A stretch of DNA of 45,931 nucleotides from Kitasatospora sp. GP82 (GTDB lineage: Bacteria > Actinomycetota > Actinomycetes > Streptomycetales > Streptomycetaceae). This document shows, piece after piece, positions 7,760-15,096 of the stretch; position 1 is the first letter of the stretch; each line of letters opens with the position of its first letter. Both the position numbers and the translations under genes were made by a program. The DNA lies in NCBI RefSeq assembly GCF_029892105.1, contig NZ_JARZAJ010000049.1:1-45931 (forward strand), given 5' to 3'. The notes below the pieces were generated by a model. That model made no database searches. It was not told the origin of the DNA and was given only the letters and a program-made list of their open reading frames with translations.

Positions 7760-9031
7760 ATGAGCAGCGGACACCGGCTGGGACATCTGCTCGGACATCG
7801 GCTGGGGCGGCGGTTCGGGTGGCTCTGGGGAGCGTACGGGACCAGCGCGCTCGGCACGTGGCTCGCCTTCGGCGCGTTCCCGCTGATCGCCATCCGGGTG
7901 CTGCACGCCGGGCCGGCCGAGGTCGCCGCGCTCTCCTGCGTGGGGGCTGCGGTGGGCGCGGCCGTGGCGGTGCCGCTCGGCCCGTGGGCGGAGTTCCGCC
8001 GCAAGCGGCCGGTGCTGATCGCGATGGACCTGGTACGGTTCGCGGCGCTGCTGACGATCCCCACCGCGTTCGCGTTCGGCGTGCTCACCTTCCTTCAGCT
8101 CCTGCTGGTCTCGGCCGTCGTCGCGGCGGCCGACATCACCTTCCGCGCCGCCTCCGGCGCGTACCTGAAGACGCTGCTGCCGGCCGAGGACCTGCTCGTC
8201 GCAGGCGCCCGGTTCGAGTCCACGGCCTGGACGACCACGATCATCGGACCGCCGCTGGGCGGCGCCGCGATCGGGCTCCTCGGTCCGGTGGCGACGGTGG
8301 TGGCCGACGCGGTCAGCTACCTGCTCTCGGCCCTGGGCATCCGCGCGACGGGCGGGCACGAGCCGCGGCCCGAGCGCCGGGAGGCCGCGCGCATGCGGGC
8401 CGGGGACCTGCTCGACGGCTGGCGGTACATCCTCGCCGACCAGGCGCTGCGTCCGCTGTTCTTCAACACCGCCTTGTTCAACGGCCTGGTGATGGCCGCC
8501 GAACCGCTGCTGGCCGTCCTGATGCTCGGCCGACTCGGGTTCGCACCGTGGCAGTACGGCCTCGCCTTCGCCGCGCCCTCGATCGGCGGGCTGCTCGGTT
8601 CGCGGCTGGCCCGACCGCTCGTCACCCGGTTCGGACAGCACCAGGTCCTGGTCGCGGTCGGGGCGCTGCGCGCGCTCTGGCCCGTCGGCCTGGCCTTCCT
8701 GCGGCCGGGCACCGGAGGGCTGCTGCTGGTGATGGGCGTCGAGCTCGGGCTCATCTTCTGCTGCGGGGTCTTCAACCCCGTCTACGCCACCTACCGCCTC
8801 GAGCGCACCGCGACCGACCGGGTCGCCCGCACGCTGTCCGCCTGGGCGGTGACGACCAAGGCCTCGACCGCGCTCCTGACGGCCGTCTGGGGCGTGCTGG
8901 GCGGCCTGCTCGGCCCGCGCACGGCCATCGGCCTGGCCGGCGTGCTCCTGCTGGCGACCCCGCTGCTGCTCCCCCGCCGCGCGGCAGCGCTTGCCTCCGA
9001 GCCGGAGCCGGCACCGAGCCCAGGGAGCTGA
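7760..9031 (+). CDS. MFS transporter (EntS/enterobactin-exporter-like)
   Basis: A 423-residue inner-membrane protein with about 12 hydrophobic segments. The loop between helices 2 and 3 reads GPWAEFRRKRPVLIAMDLVR, the MFS cytoplasmic basic motif. The middle loop (about residues 195-215) is charged, and a second-half motif includes GLLGSRLARPLVTRFGQHQV. It resembles MFS_3 exporters, proton-coupled efflux pumps for siderophores or drugs. The ATG at 7760 follows GAGGGGCGTGGGGC. The gene diverges from a LysR regulator. The substrate cannot be read from sequence. Confidence 0.88.
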   Translation: MSSGHRLGHLLGHRLGRRFGWLWGAYGTSALGTWLAFGAFPLIAIRVLHAGPAEVAALSCVGAAVGAAVAVPLGPWAEFRRKRPVLIAMDLVRFAALLTIPTAFAFGVLTFLQLLLVSAVVAAADITFRAASGAYLKTLLPAEDLLVAGARFESTAWTTTIIGPPLGGAAIGLLGPVATVVADAVSYLLSALGIRATGGHEPRPERREAARMRAGDLLDGWRYILADQALRPLFFNTALFNGLVMAAEPLLAVLMLGRLGFAPWQYGLAFAAPSIGGLLGSRLARPLVTRFGQHQVLVAVGALRALWPVGLAFLRPGTGGLLLVMGVELGLIFCCGVFNPVYATYRLERTATDRVARTLSAWAVTTKASTALLTAVWGVLGGLLGPRTAIGLAGVLLLATPLLLPRRAAALASEPEPAPSPGS

Positions 9032-9150
9032 CGACTGAGAGACGGACATAACGGAGCAGTCCGGGGCTCAAATCCAATCCGCTCCGCTCCGCATTTGCGC
9101 CTCCCCATTCCGCCCCCCTACGGTCGTGTTCCGGCGCCCGACGGAACAGC

Positions 9151-9315
9151 ATGAAGGGGGCTTTACATGACAGACCGTCTGATGGCAGTACCCCGCTCTC
9201 CGCATACGACTCGTTCCACCAGGACGGCCTCGCGGCAGCACGCCACCTGATCGACATGCTCTCCGCCGGTTTTGAACTGCTCACTGTGACAGGGGCGCTC
9301 GCAACACCAACCGAC
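9151..9315 (+). pseudogene. 5' fragment of an unrecognised gene cut by a TnpB element end
   Basis: From an ATG at 9151 the frame reads as a soluble protein (LSAYDSFHQDGLAAARHLID, MLSAGFELLTVTGA) before running into the right end of the IS1341-type element at about 9316. The two blocks are well-formed helices, and the part beyond 9316 is element DNA. An inverted repeat GTTCCG/CGGAAC lies just upstream. I do not recognise the family. Confidence 0.35.
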
Positions 9316-9558
9316 GTGGCTCCTCCCCCGGCTGAAGCCGGGGGCTTCTCGCCAAGCCGGGTTGGCGTCGCGGCGGACCGGCCCGGCCCGTAGAACGTTG
9401 GTGGCTCCCACTGTGTCGGCGTGCGCCGTGTGGCCGCAGCTAACGCAATGGAATTTCTCCTGTGCCGGCCGGTTCTCCCCGGATACGTGCCCGCATTCGG
9501 GGCAGGTCCGGGAGGTGTTGCGGGGTCCACGGCGATGACTTCCCGTCCGGCGCTCTCA
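9316..9558 (-). mobile_element. tnpB: Right end and tnpB 3' part of an IS1341-type (IS605 group) element
   Basis: The minus strand encodes the TnpB C terminus: VDPRNTSRTCPECGH, the second zinc-knuckle CVSCGH (two CxxC pairs), and the RuvC-III block HADTVGATNVL with its Asp. It is nearly identical to 43560-43799. The outer end carries the element's terminal hairpin (8-bp stem 9325-9332 with 9337-9344, TGAA loop). Homology to the longer copy stops at about 9558, so this is a 243-bp solo right end. In active elements this end also supplies the 3' portion of the guide (omega) RNA. Confidence 0.8.
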
Positions 9559-9586
9559 AGCGGCTCCGGCGCGGTCTGCTGACGGC

Positions 9587-10260
9587 ATGCCAGGAGGACG
9601 CTTGACCCAGCAGGACCGCCAGCGCATCGCGGCCGGACTCGCCGACGGGCTCTCCTACGCCGAGATCGCCAGGCGGCTCGAGAGGCCGACCTCGACGATC
9701 AGCCGAGAGGTCGCACGCAACGGCGGCCCCGCCGACTACCGGCCCCAGCAGGCGCACCAGGCGACGTCCCAGCGGGCGCGGCGCGGCACACCGACACCCC
9801 ACGCGCGGCCACACCGCCGGTCGACGCGATGGCAGAGGAGATCGTCGAGATGGCGGTCAGGACGGGGCTGCCGAGCATGACAGCGCGCGTGCACGTCGAC
9901 CTGTTGCTGTCCGAGGACGGCAGGCGCACCGCAGCCGAGCTGACCCGCAGGCTGCAGGTCGGCCCGGCCTCCGTCTCCGTGGCCGTGAACTACCTGGTCC
10001 AGCACGGGTACGTCCGCCGCGAGCGCGATCCGCAGCGGCGCCACGACGTCTACGTGCTCGACGACGAGGCCTGGTACCACTCGATCGTGATCAGCTCACA
10101 GCAGACGCTCGGGACGGCGCAGGCCGCGACGGCGGCGGCGGAGACCTTCGGGCCCGACAGCCCCGTGGGGCTGCGGCTAGCCAAGGCAGGCACGTTCCTG
10201 GAGCGGGTCGTCCAGGACATGACCGAGTCGGCCGACCGCTGGCGCGCCCTCCTGTCGTGA
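9587..10260 (+). pseudogene. HTH / MarR-type two-domain regulator, frameshifted
   Basis: The first frame (ATG 9587) gives an HTH_38-type helix-turn-helix: RLTQQDRQRIAAGLADGLSY, then AEIARRLERPTSTISREVAR. The second frame (from about 9780 to a TGA at 10258) gives a winged-helix MarR/GbsR-like domain: MTARVHVDLLLSEDGRRTAA, LQVGPASVSVAVNYLVQHGY, VRRERDPQRRHDVYVLDD. Family knowledge: streptomycetes have single proteins of about 220 residues with exactly this order, so the two parts belong together. The frame changes once near 9765-9785 in a GC-rich linker. Either the gene is inactivated, or the second half is made from ATG 9829, or this is a sequencing error. Confidence 0.7.
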
Positions 10261-10346
10261 TGGGTGTCAGCCGAACCGCCCGGAGAGCCGACTGAGAGGG
10301 CGTTTCCTCCTGATGTTTCATCCCGGAACAGGCTCTTGATTCTGGT

Positions 10347-10448
10347 TCAGGCGCCTCGCCAGGTCGGTGCGGATTCGCCGGTGAGGCGGCTGGCCAGGTG
10401 GTCGCGCCGGATCGCGGCGTACAGCTCGACCTTCGACATCCGCGGCAT
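10347..10448 (-). pseudogene. istA: IS21-family IstA, N-terminal scrap
   Basis: The minus strand from an ATG at 10448 reads MSKVELYAAIRRDHL, the usual start of IS21-type IstA transposases. It then diverges and stops at 10347. Only about 33 codons remain. The repeats at 10598-10640 lie on its upstream side, as expected for an IS21 terminus. Confidence 0.5.
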
Positions 10449-10597
10449 GAGCAGGGTCTTTCACCGGGAGCACTCCGATGCTCCCGCGGCAGGGAGCCCG
10501 GTGACGTCAAAACTCGTGAACATCACCCAACCGTGGATCCGGGTGCCTCCCAAACCCGTGTACAGCTGACCCGTGTATAGAGCCGACCAGTTGTCAT

Positions 10598-10640
10598 CGA
10601 AGTTGGACCGACGGCAGTTCGTGACAGCGAAGTTGGACCG
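10598..10640. repeat. Tandem 13-bp repeats, likely IS21 terminal repeats
   Basis: CGAAGTTGGACCG occurs at 10598-10610 and again at 10628-10640, 30 bp apart. Multiple terminal direct repeats recognised by IstA are characteristic of IS21 elements, and an istA scrap lies about 150 bp away. No other copy was noticed in the window. Confidence 0.5.
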
Positions 10641-10716
10641 CCCCAGGTCAGAGGAGCTGAGCGAGTCTGTCGGCGTGGTGCCGCCCGCTCCGTGCCCACG
10701 TGAAGACAGCCGGGGG

Positions 10717-11922
10717 TTAGTTCACGGTTGCCGGGCGGAGTGCGGGTGTGACCGTGAAGGCTGTCCACGACGCGCGTTCGACGACCAGGCGGCGCAGCGT
10801 GCGTACCTGGCGGGGGGTGTTCCAGCCGAGTATGCCGACCACCCTCCCGTGGTGGCCGTAGGCGGCGGCGAAGTAGCCGTCGACCGGGTCGCCGTGGACG
10901 ATCCGCATGTCCGCGTCGGGTGGGAAGATGCCGTACGCCTGGATCCTGGTGTCGTACTGGTCCGTCCAGAAGTAGGGCACGGGGGCGAACGGGGTGGCGT
11001 CGCCGAGCAGGTTGCCGGCCGCGGCCATGGCCTGTTCGGTGGCGTTCAGCCGGTGTTCCAGTCGCATGCGGGTGCCGAAGTGCGGGTTGTGCCAGGAGGC
11101 GACATCGCCGGCGGCGTAGATGCCGGGAGCGGCCCGGCACAGCGCGTCGCACACCACCCCGTCCCCCAGTCGCAGGCCCGAGCCGGTCAGCCAGCGGGTC
11201 GCGGGCGTGGAGCCGAGGGCCAGGACGACGACGTCGGCCGGCAGCGTGGTGCCGTCGCCGAGTTCCACCCCGGTCACCCGGCCGCCTGCGCCGCGCAGCC
11301 GGCGCACGGGTATCCCGCAGCGCAGGCGCGTTCCGTGGTCGCGGTGCAGTTCGGCGACGAGCTCGCCGATGCGGTCGCCGAACGGGCGCCGCACCGGTAC
11401 GGGCTCCGGCTCGACCACGGTCACCGTCAGGCCCATGGTCCGGGCTGCCGCGGCGACTTCGGTGCCGAGGAATCCGGCGCCGACCACGACCACTCGGGTC
11501 CCGGTGAGCAGCGCGGCGCGTAGGGCGAGAGCGTCGTCGAGCGTGCGCAGGACGTGGACCCCGGCCAGATCGCTGTCGGGAAGGCGCCGGGGGGCTACGC
11601 CGGTGGCGATGATGAGTGCGTCGAAGCCGATGCTCTCGCCGTTGTCCAGGCGCACCTGGCGGCCCTCCACGTCGAGGGCGGTGGCGCGCTGTCCGAGCCG
11701 CAGGTCGGCCTCCAGCCGCGCCAGGTCCGGTAGGGAGCGCAGGGTGGCCCGTTCGGGCTTCCAGGCGCCGGTGAGGATCTGCTTGGACAGCGGCGGCCGG
11801 TCGTAGGGCGGATGTGGCTCCTCACCGATCAGGGTGAGGTCACCGCTCCAGCCTCGGCGGCGGAGGGTCTCGGCCGCGGTCAGGCCCGCGGCCGAGGCTC
11901 CGATGATGACGATCCGCTTCAC
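10717..11922 (-). CDS. FAD/NAD-dependent ferredoxin reductase
   Basis: A 401-residue flavoprotein that passes electrons from NAD(P)H to a small ferredoxin. It shows the FAD dinucleotide loop VIIGASAAG (residues 5-13), the DRPPLSK segment, the NAD(P)H loop VVVVGAGFLG (144-153) and the second FAD motif GIYAAGDVA. A reductase C-terminal domain follows. The start is GTG at 11922. It overlaps the ferredoxin stop by 4 nt (GTGA), with AGGAG just upstream. It is the last gene of the P450-ferredoxin-reductase operon and so completes a three-component (class I) monooxygenase chain. Confidence 0.9.
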   Translation of the reverse strand: MKRIVIIGASAAGLTAAETLRRRGWSGDLTLIGEEPHPPYDRPPLSKQILTGAWKPERATLRSLPDLARLEADLRLGQRATALDVEGRQVRLDNGESIGFDALIIATGVAPRRLPDSDLAGVHVLRTLDDALALRAALLTGTRVVVVGAGFLGTEVAAAARTMGLTVTVVEPEPVPVRRPFGDRIGELVAELHRDHGTRLRCGIPVRRLRGAGGRVTGVELGDGTTLPADVVVLALGSTPATRWLTGSGLRLGDGVVCDALCRAAPGIYAAGDVASWHNPHFGTRMRLEHRLNATEQAMAAAGNLLGDATPFAPVPYFWTDQYDTRIQAYGIFPPDADMRIVHGDPVDGYFAAAYGHHGRVVGILGWNTPRQVRTLRRLVVERASWTAFTVTPALRPATVN

Positions 11923-12128
11923 TCCTTCTTCTCCTGTTCTTCCACCCAGATCGCCTGGGCCGGGCAGAGGGCGGCGGCCTGCCGGACGTCGTCCGCCAGG
12001 TGTTCGGGCGGGGTCTCGGTGAGCAGGACGACGATGCCGTCCTCCTCGCGCTGGTCGAACACCTCCGGTGTGGCCAGCACGCACTGGCCGGAGGCGACAC
12101 ACTTGTTCTGGTCGACGATCACCTTCAT
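11919..12128 (-). CDS. [3Fe-4S]-type ferredoxin
   Basis: A 69-residue acidic electron carrier. Its three cluster cysteines are Cys10 and Cys16 (KCVASGQC, the CX5C spacing of 3Fe-4S proteins) and Cys55 (ALCPAQAI). The residue that would be the extra ligand in a 4Fe-4S ferredoxin is not cysteine. Such ferredoxins sit beside CYP105-type P450s in streptomycetes and shuttle electrons to them. AAAGGAGG lies ahead of the ATG. It is 36 nt from the P450 stop and overlaps the reductase start. Confidence 0.92.
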   Translation of the reverse strand: MKVIVDQNKCVASGQCVLATPEVFDQREEDGIVVLLTETPPEHLADDVRQAAALCPAQAIWVEEQEKKE

Positions 12129-12164
12129 CGGGATCCTCCTTTCCTGCGCGGCGCTTGGCCGCGC

Positions 12165-13403
12165 TCACCAGGTGATGGGCAGCTCGTAGACGCCGTAGAC
12201 GAGCCCGTCGTGCTTGAACGGGATGTCGTCGAGGTCCACCGCCACCTGCAGGGTCGGGATGCGGCGGTAGAGGGTGCTGTAGACGGCCTGCAGTTCCACC
12301 CGGGCCAGCGGCTGGCCCAGGCACTGGTGGACGCCGAAGCCGAAGGCCACGTGGTGGCGGGGGTTGCGGCCGACGTCCAGCCGGTCGGGGTCGGGGAAGG
12401 CGGCGGGATCGCGGTTGCCGATGTCGTTGGCGAGGATGACGCCGTCGCCGGCGCGGATGGTCACCCCGCCGATCTCGATGTCCTCCAAGGCCACGCGGCG
12501 CCGTCCGCTGTGCACGATGTTCAGGTAGCGCAGGAGTTCCTCGACCGCCGAGGCGACCAGCTGCGGATCGCGGCTTTCGCGTAGCCGGGTCAGCTGATCC
12601 GGGTGCTGCAGCAGGGTCAGGGTGCCCAGCGCGATCATGTTCGCCGTCGTCTCGTGTCCGGCGGTCAGCAGCAGCACTCCCGTGTTGGCCGCTTCATGCC
12701 GGGAGAGTTCGCCGGCGCGGACCCGTTCGGCCAGCGTGGAGAGCAGGTCGTGGGCCGGGTGGGCGAGCTTGTCGCCGATCATCCCGTCCAGGTAGTCGAC
12801 CAGCCGCTGGGTGGCCGCCCGCGCCTGCTCACGCGTGATGGTGCGCTTGGTCAGCGTCTTGCTGTTGGACTGGAAGAAGTCGTGGTCGGCATACGGGACG
12901 CCCAGCAGCTCGCAGATCACCAGTGACGGCACCGGCAACGCGAACGCCTGGACGAAGTCCACCGGCTTCGGTCCGGCGAGCATGGCGTCGATCAGGCCGT
13001 CGACGATCTTCTGGATCGCCGGCCGCAGCGCCTCCACGTGCTTGATGGCAAAGGCCGCGGTGGCCATCCGGCGCAGCCGGGCGTGCTCCGGATCGTCCAT
13101 CGCGATGAAGGCCCGCGACTGCGTCCGGCGCTCCTTTTGGCCCGGGCCTGGATGGGGGTAGTGCGGGTGGGTGCTGTCCGCGCTGATCCGCGGATCGGCC
13201 AGCAGCGCCCGCTGGTCCTCGTAGCGGGTGACCAGCCACGGGGTGCTGCCGTCCCACAGCCGTACCCGGCTGATCGGGGCCTGGGCCTGCAGGGTGTACA
13301 GGGCCGGCGGTGGGTCGAACGGGCAGCCGGCCGCCCGGGTCATGGGGTAGTCCGGTAGATCCGCCGACGGCGCGTCGGTGCCGGGTGCCGAGGTGGTGTT
13401 CAT
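12165..13403 (-). CDS. Cytochrome P450 (CYP105-like)
   Basis: A 412-residue soluble P450 monooxygenase of normal bacterial length. Diagnostic parts: I-helix LLLTAGHETTAN (AGHETT at 248-253), the ExxR pair Glu289-Arg292 in EELLRYL, and heme loop FGFGVHQCLG with heme-ligand Cys361. The N-terminal PMTRAAGCPFDPPPAL is typical of CYP105 enzymes, which hydroxylate macrolides, vitamin D, herbicides and other lipophiles; the substrate here is unknown. The start at 13403 has GGAGAGGGCGGAGAACC upstream. This gene, the ferredoxin and the reductase form one operon. Its leader and first 34 codons are partly duplicated at 16815-17025 on the other strand. Confidence 0.93.
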   Translation of the reverse strand: MNTTSAPGTDAPSADLPDYPMTRAAGCPFDPPPALYTLQAQAPISRVRLWDGSTPWLVTRYEDQRALLADPRISADSTHPHYPHPGPGQKERRTQSRAFIAMDDPEHARLRRMATAAFAIKHVEALRPAIQKIVDGLIDAMLAGPKPVDFVQAFALPVPSLVICELLGVPYADHDFFQSNSKTLTKRTITREQARAATQRLVDYLDGMIGDKLAHPAHDLLSTLAERVRAGELSRHEAANTGVLLLTAGHETTANMIALGTLTLLQHPDQLTRLRESRDPQLVASAVEELLRYLNIVHSGRRRVALEDIEIGGVTIRAGDGVILANDIGNRDPAAFPDPDRLDVGRNPRHHVAFGFGVHQCLGQPLARVELQAVYSTLYRRIPTLQVAVDLDDIPFKHDGLVYGVYELPITW

Positions 13404-13528
13404 GGTTCTCCGCCCTCTCCGGAAATCTGGTAAGCGGCAATGCCAGGACCGGGGCCCGGCACGCGTGAGGCGCGACGGGGCAGGTCCTGCCTGCAGGAGG
13501 AGACACCGAAGAGCACACCCCTGGGGGG

Positions 13529-14011
13529 TCAGGAAGTCGCACCGCCACGGCTGGTGCGGGGCCGCGGAGTTTCCCGGAGCATGCGCCGGACGATGGGCAG
13601 GGCCGTGTGCATGGCCTCGCTCAGCGCCCGCACGTCCTGCTCGGGCAACGCGGCCAGCAGGCCGGCCACCCGGGTATCCCTCGCCCGGCGGCGCTCGGCC
13701 AGCAGCTCGCGCCCGGCATCCGTGATGGCGACGAGGCGGACCCGCCCGTCTTGGGGATCGCCGACTCGCGATGCCAGGCCCTGGGCTTCCAGTCGCTGCA
13801 CCAGCACGGTCATCGACGGCTGGGTCACACCCTCCGCCGCGGCCAGCACGGTCAGCCGGATCGGGCCCTCCCGCTCCAGCCTGGCCAGTGTCGCGGCCGT
13901 GGTCAGGCTCATGCCCCGCCAGTCCGACAGGAAGTCCGTGGCCATCCCGGTGACCAGCTCGTCCAGCGCCGCTGCCACCTCCTGGGGGCCCTCTTCGGGC
14001 GTCTCATCCAT
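13529..14011 (-). CDS. MarR-family transcriptional regulator
   Basis: A 160-residue winged helix-turn-helix repressor. The DNA-binding core reads LTVLAAAEGVTQPSMTVLVQ then RLEAQGLASR, and the wing is DPQDGRVRLVAITDAGRELL, the MarR pattern. I prefer the ATG at 14011 over the one at 14023. GGAG precedes it by two bases, and the upstream ATG lies inside the palindrome proposed as the operator. The gene is 125 bp upstream of, and parallel to, the P450 operon and diverges from the ATPase gene at 14121. It probably represses its own promoter and perhaps both neighbours. MarR ligands are usually phenolic or drug-like. Confidence 0.88.
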   Translation of the reverse strand: MDETPEEGPQEVAAALDELVTGMATDFLSDWRGMSLTTAATLARLEREGPIRLTVLAAAEGVTQPSMTVLVQRLEAQGLASRVGDPQDGRVRLVAITDAGRELLAERRRARDTRVAGLLAALPEQDVRALSEAMHTALPIVRRMLRETPRPRTSRGGATS

Positions 14012-14021
14012 GTCTCCATCC

Positions 14022-14062
14022 ATAGCACTATCTATATTGATTGTCTATATAGAGAGTGCTAT
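14022..14062. promoter_or_regulatory. Palindromic MarR operator
   Basis: Two 17-bp arms (14022-14038 and 14046-14062) form an inverted repeat with 15 of 17 positions paired around a 7-bp centre: ATAGCACTATCTATATT against TATATAGAGAGTGCTAT. The AT-rich site lies directly between the MarR gene and the divergent ATPase gene in otherwise about 70 % GC DNA. MarR dimers bind such dyads over promoters. Confidence 0.75.
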
Positions 14063-14120
14063 AGATGGTTCTGGGACCGTTCTGGTCAGAGCCAAGGCGC
14101 CACCGCGGCGCCGGAAGAAG

Positions 14121-14579
14121 GTGACGACTGTGACCTACACCCACGCCCCAGCCCTCTCCCCGTCGCAGGCTGCCCCCCGGACCCCGCGGGCCTCGGGCAG
14201 CGCCTGGTCCCTGGCGCACCGCCCGGACGCCGCCGGAGAGGCTCGCAAGATCACCAAAGAGCTCCTCGCCCGGTGGAGAGTCGCCGACGACGCTGCCGAC
14301 TCGGTACTGCTGACCGTCTCCGAACTCGTCACCAACGCCGTGGAACACGCCCGGCCCCCAGTGAGCTTCGAGCTCAGCCGCGACCCCGGCAGCCGGCGGG
14401 TGCACATCGAGGTTTCCGACGGAGGCCCTGCCGCCACGGACGGCGACTGGGCGGCCAGCTGCACGGACGGCGAGCACGGCCGCGGGCTGGAGATCATCGA
14501 TCAGCTCACCACCGCGCACGGCGGCCGCCAGGAGCCCGGACACGCCATCCACTGGGCCGACGTCACCACCGCGGCCTGA
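14121..14579 (+). CDS. RsbW-like anti-sigma / HATPase_c_2 protein
   Basis: A 152-residue single-domain GHKL ATPase. The N box is VSELVTNAVEHA (Asn72), the G1 box is EVSDGGP (Asp100), and the G2 box is GEHGRGLEIIDQL. There is no dimerisation or phospho-acceptor His domain, so this is the anti-sigma-factor-like kinase type abundant in Streptomyces. These proteins bind or phosphorylate anti-sigma antagonists; the partner is not encoded here. GTG at 14121 has GGAAG five bases upstream. A second GTG at 14130 is possible. The gene diverges from MarR across the palindromic operator. Confidence 0.8.
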   Translation: MTTVTYTHAPALSPSQAAPRTPRASGSAWSLAHRPDAAGEARKITKELLARWRVADDAADSVLLTVSELVTNAVEHARPPVSFELSRDPGSRRVHIEVSDGGPAATDGDWAASCTDGEHGRGLEIIDQLTTAHGGRQEPGHAIHWADVTTAA

Positions 14580-14649
14580 CCCGACCGCGCGGCGGCGGGC
14601 TGCGCCGGACGCGGGCAAGCGCTGCTGTCGACAAGGAGCACACGAAACC

Positions 14650-15096
14650 GTGAACGGAACCAGGCAGCCCGCGCACGACGCGGCCGCGGTCGAAGCGACA
14701 CTCCGCCTGAGCGTGGGCCGCAGCGTGCGCAAAGGGCGGCAGACGAAGGGCTCCACAGCGACCGTTCCGCTGTCCGAGGAGTCCGTCCCGGCTCGACCGG
14801 ACCAGGACGAACCGGGCTCCCCCGGAACGCCGGCAGTCCTGGAAGGGGCGCGCCCGCCCGCCAGGCCGATCACGCTCGCCGCCTTGGAGCAGAGCGGCCC
14901 GATGAACCGCGCACGCGAGCCCGCCCACGGCCGCCGCGCCGTGACGACGATCACGAAGGCGGGCCGCAGGGCGGGGTCCGATCAGCGATCGCCGACCGTG
15001 CGGCGGCTTGCCGTCGAGCGGAAGCTGACGGCCGCCGGGCACAGCGAACTGCATACCGTGCTGCCGTCGCTCGACCGACTTTGGGAGCGACCATGA
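14650..15096 (+). CDS. Hypothetical basic protein upstream of the exporter
   Basis: A 148-residue, Arg/Pro/Ala-rich protein of unknown function. AAGGAG lies 11 nt before the GTG start, and its TGA overlaps the exporter's ATG by 4 nt (ATGA), which argues that it is translated and coupled. Recognisable blocks are LRLSVGRSVRKGRQTKGSTA and KLTAAGHSELHTVLPSLDRL. No domain is recognised and much of it looks disordered. It could also be a decayed gene whose overlap is fortuitous. Confidence 0.45.
   Translation: MNGTRQPAHDAAAVEATLRLSVGRSVRKGRQTKGSTATVPLSEESVPARPDQDEPGSPGTPAVLEGARPPARPITLAALEQSGPMNRAREPAHGRRAVTTITKAGRRAGSDQRSPTVRRLAVERKLTAAGHSELHTVLPSLDRLWERP

Noticed and set aside
8317..9051. Long frames antisense to and overlapping the MFS exporter at 7760.
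   Set aside because: Composition is Arg/Pro/Ser- or Gln/Gly-rich without motifs, which is typical of shadow frames in high-GC DNA.
9111..9130. Additional CRISPR repeats upstream or downstream of 19242-19389, such as GACACCCCGTCCGAACC near 19116.
   Set aside because: The spacing to the next repeat is about 129 nt, not a multiple of 60-61, and the second half of the repeat dyad is absent.
14650..15096. The 148-residue protein upstream of the exporter considered as a phage-integrase fragment.
   Set aside because: None of the tyrosine-recombinase residues (R, H-x-x-R, Y) can be placed. It was kept only as a hypothetical protein.
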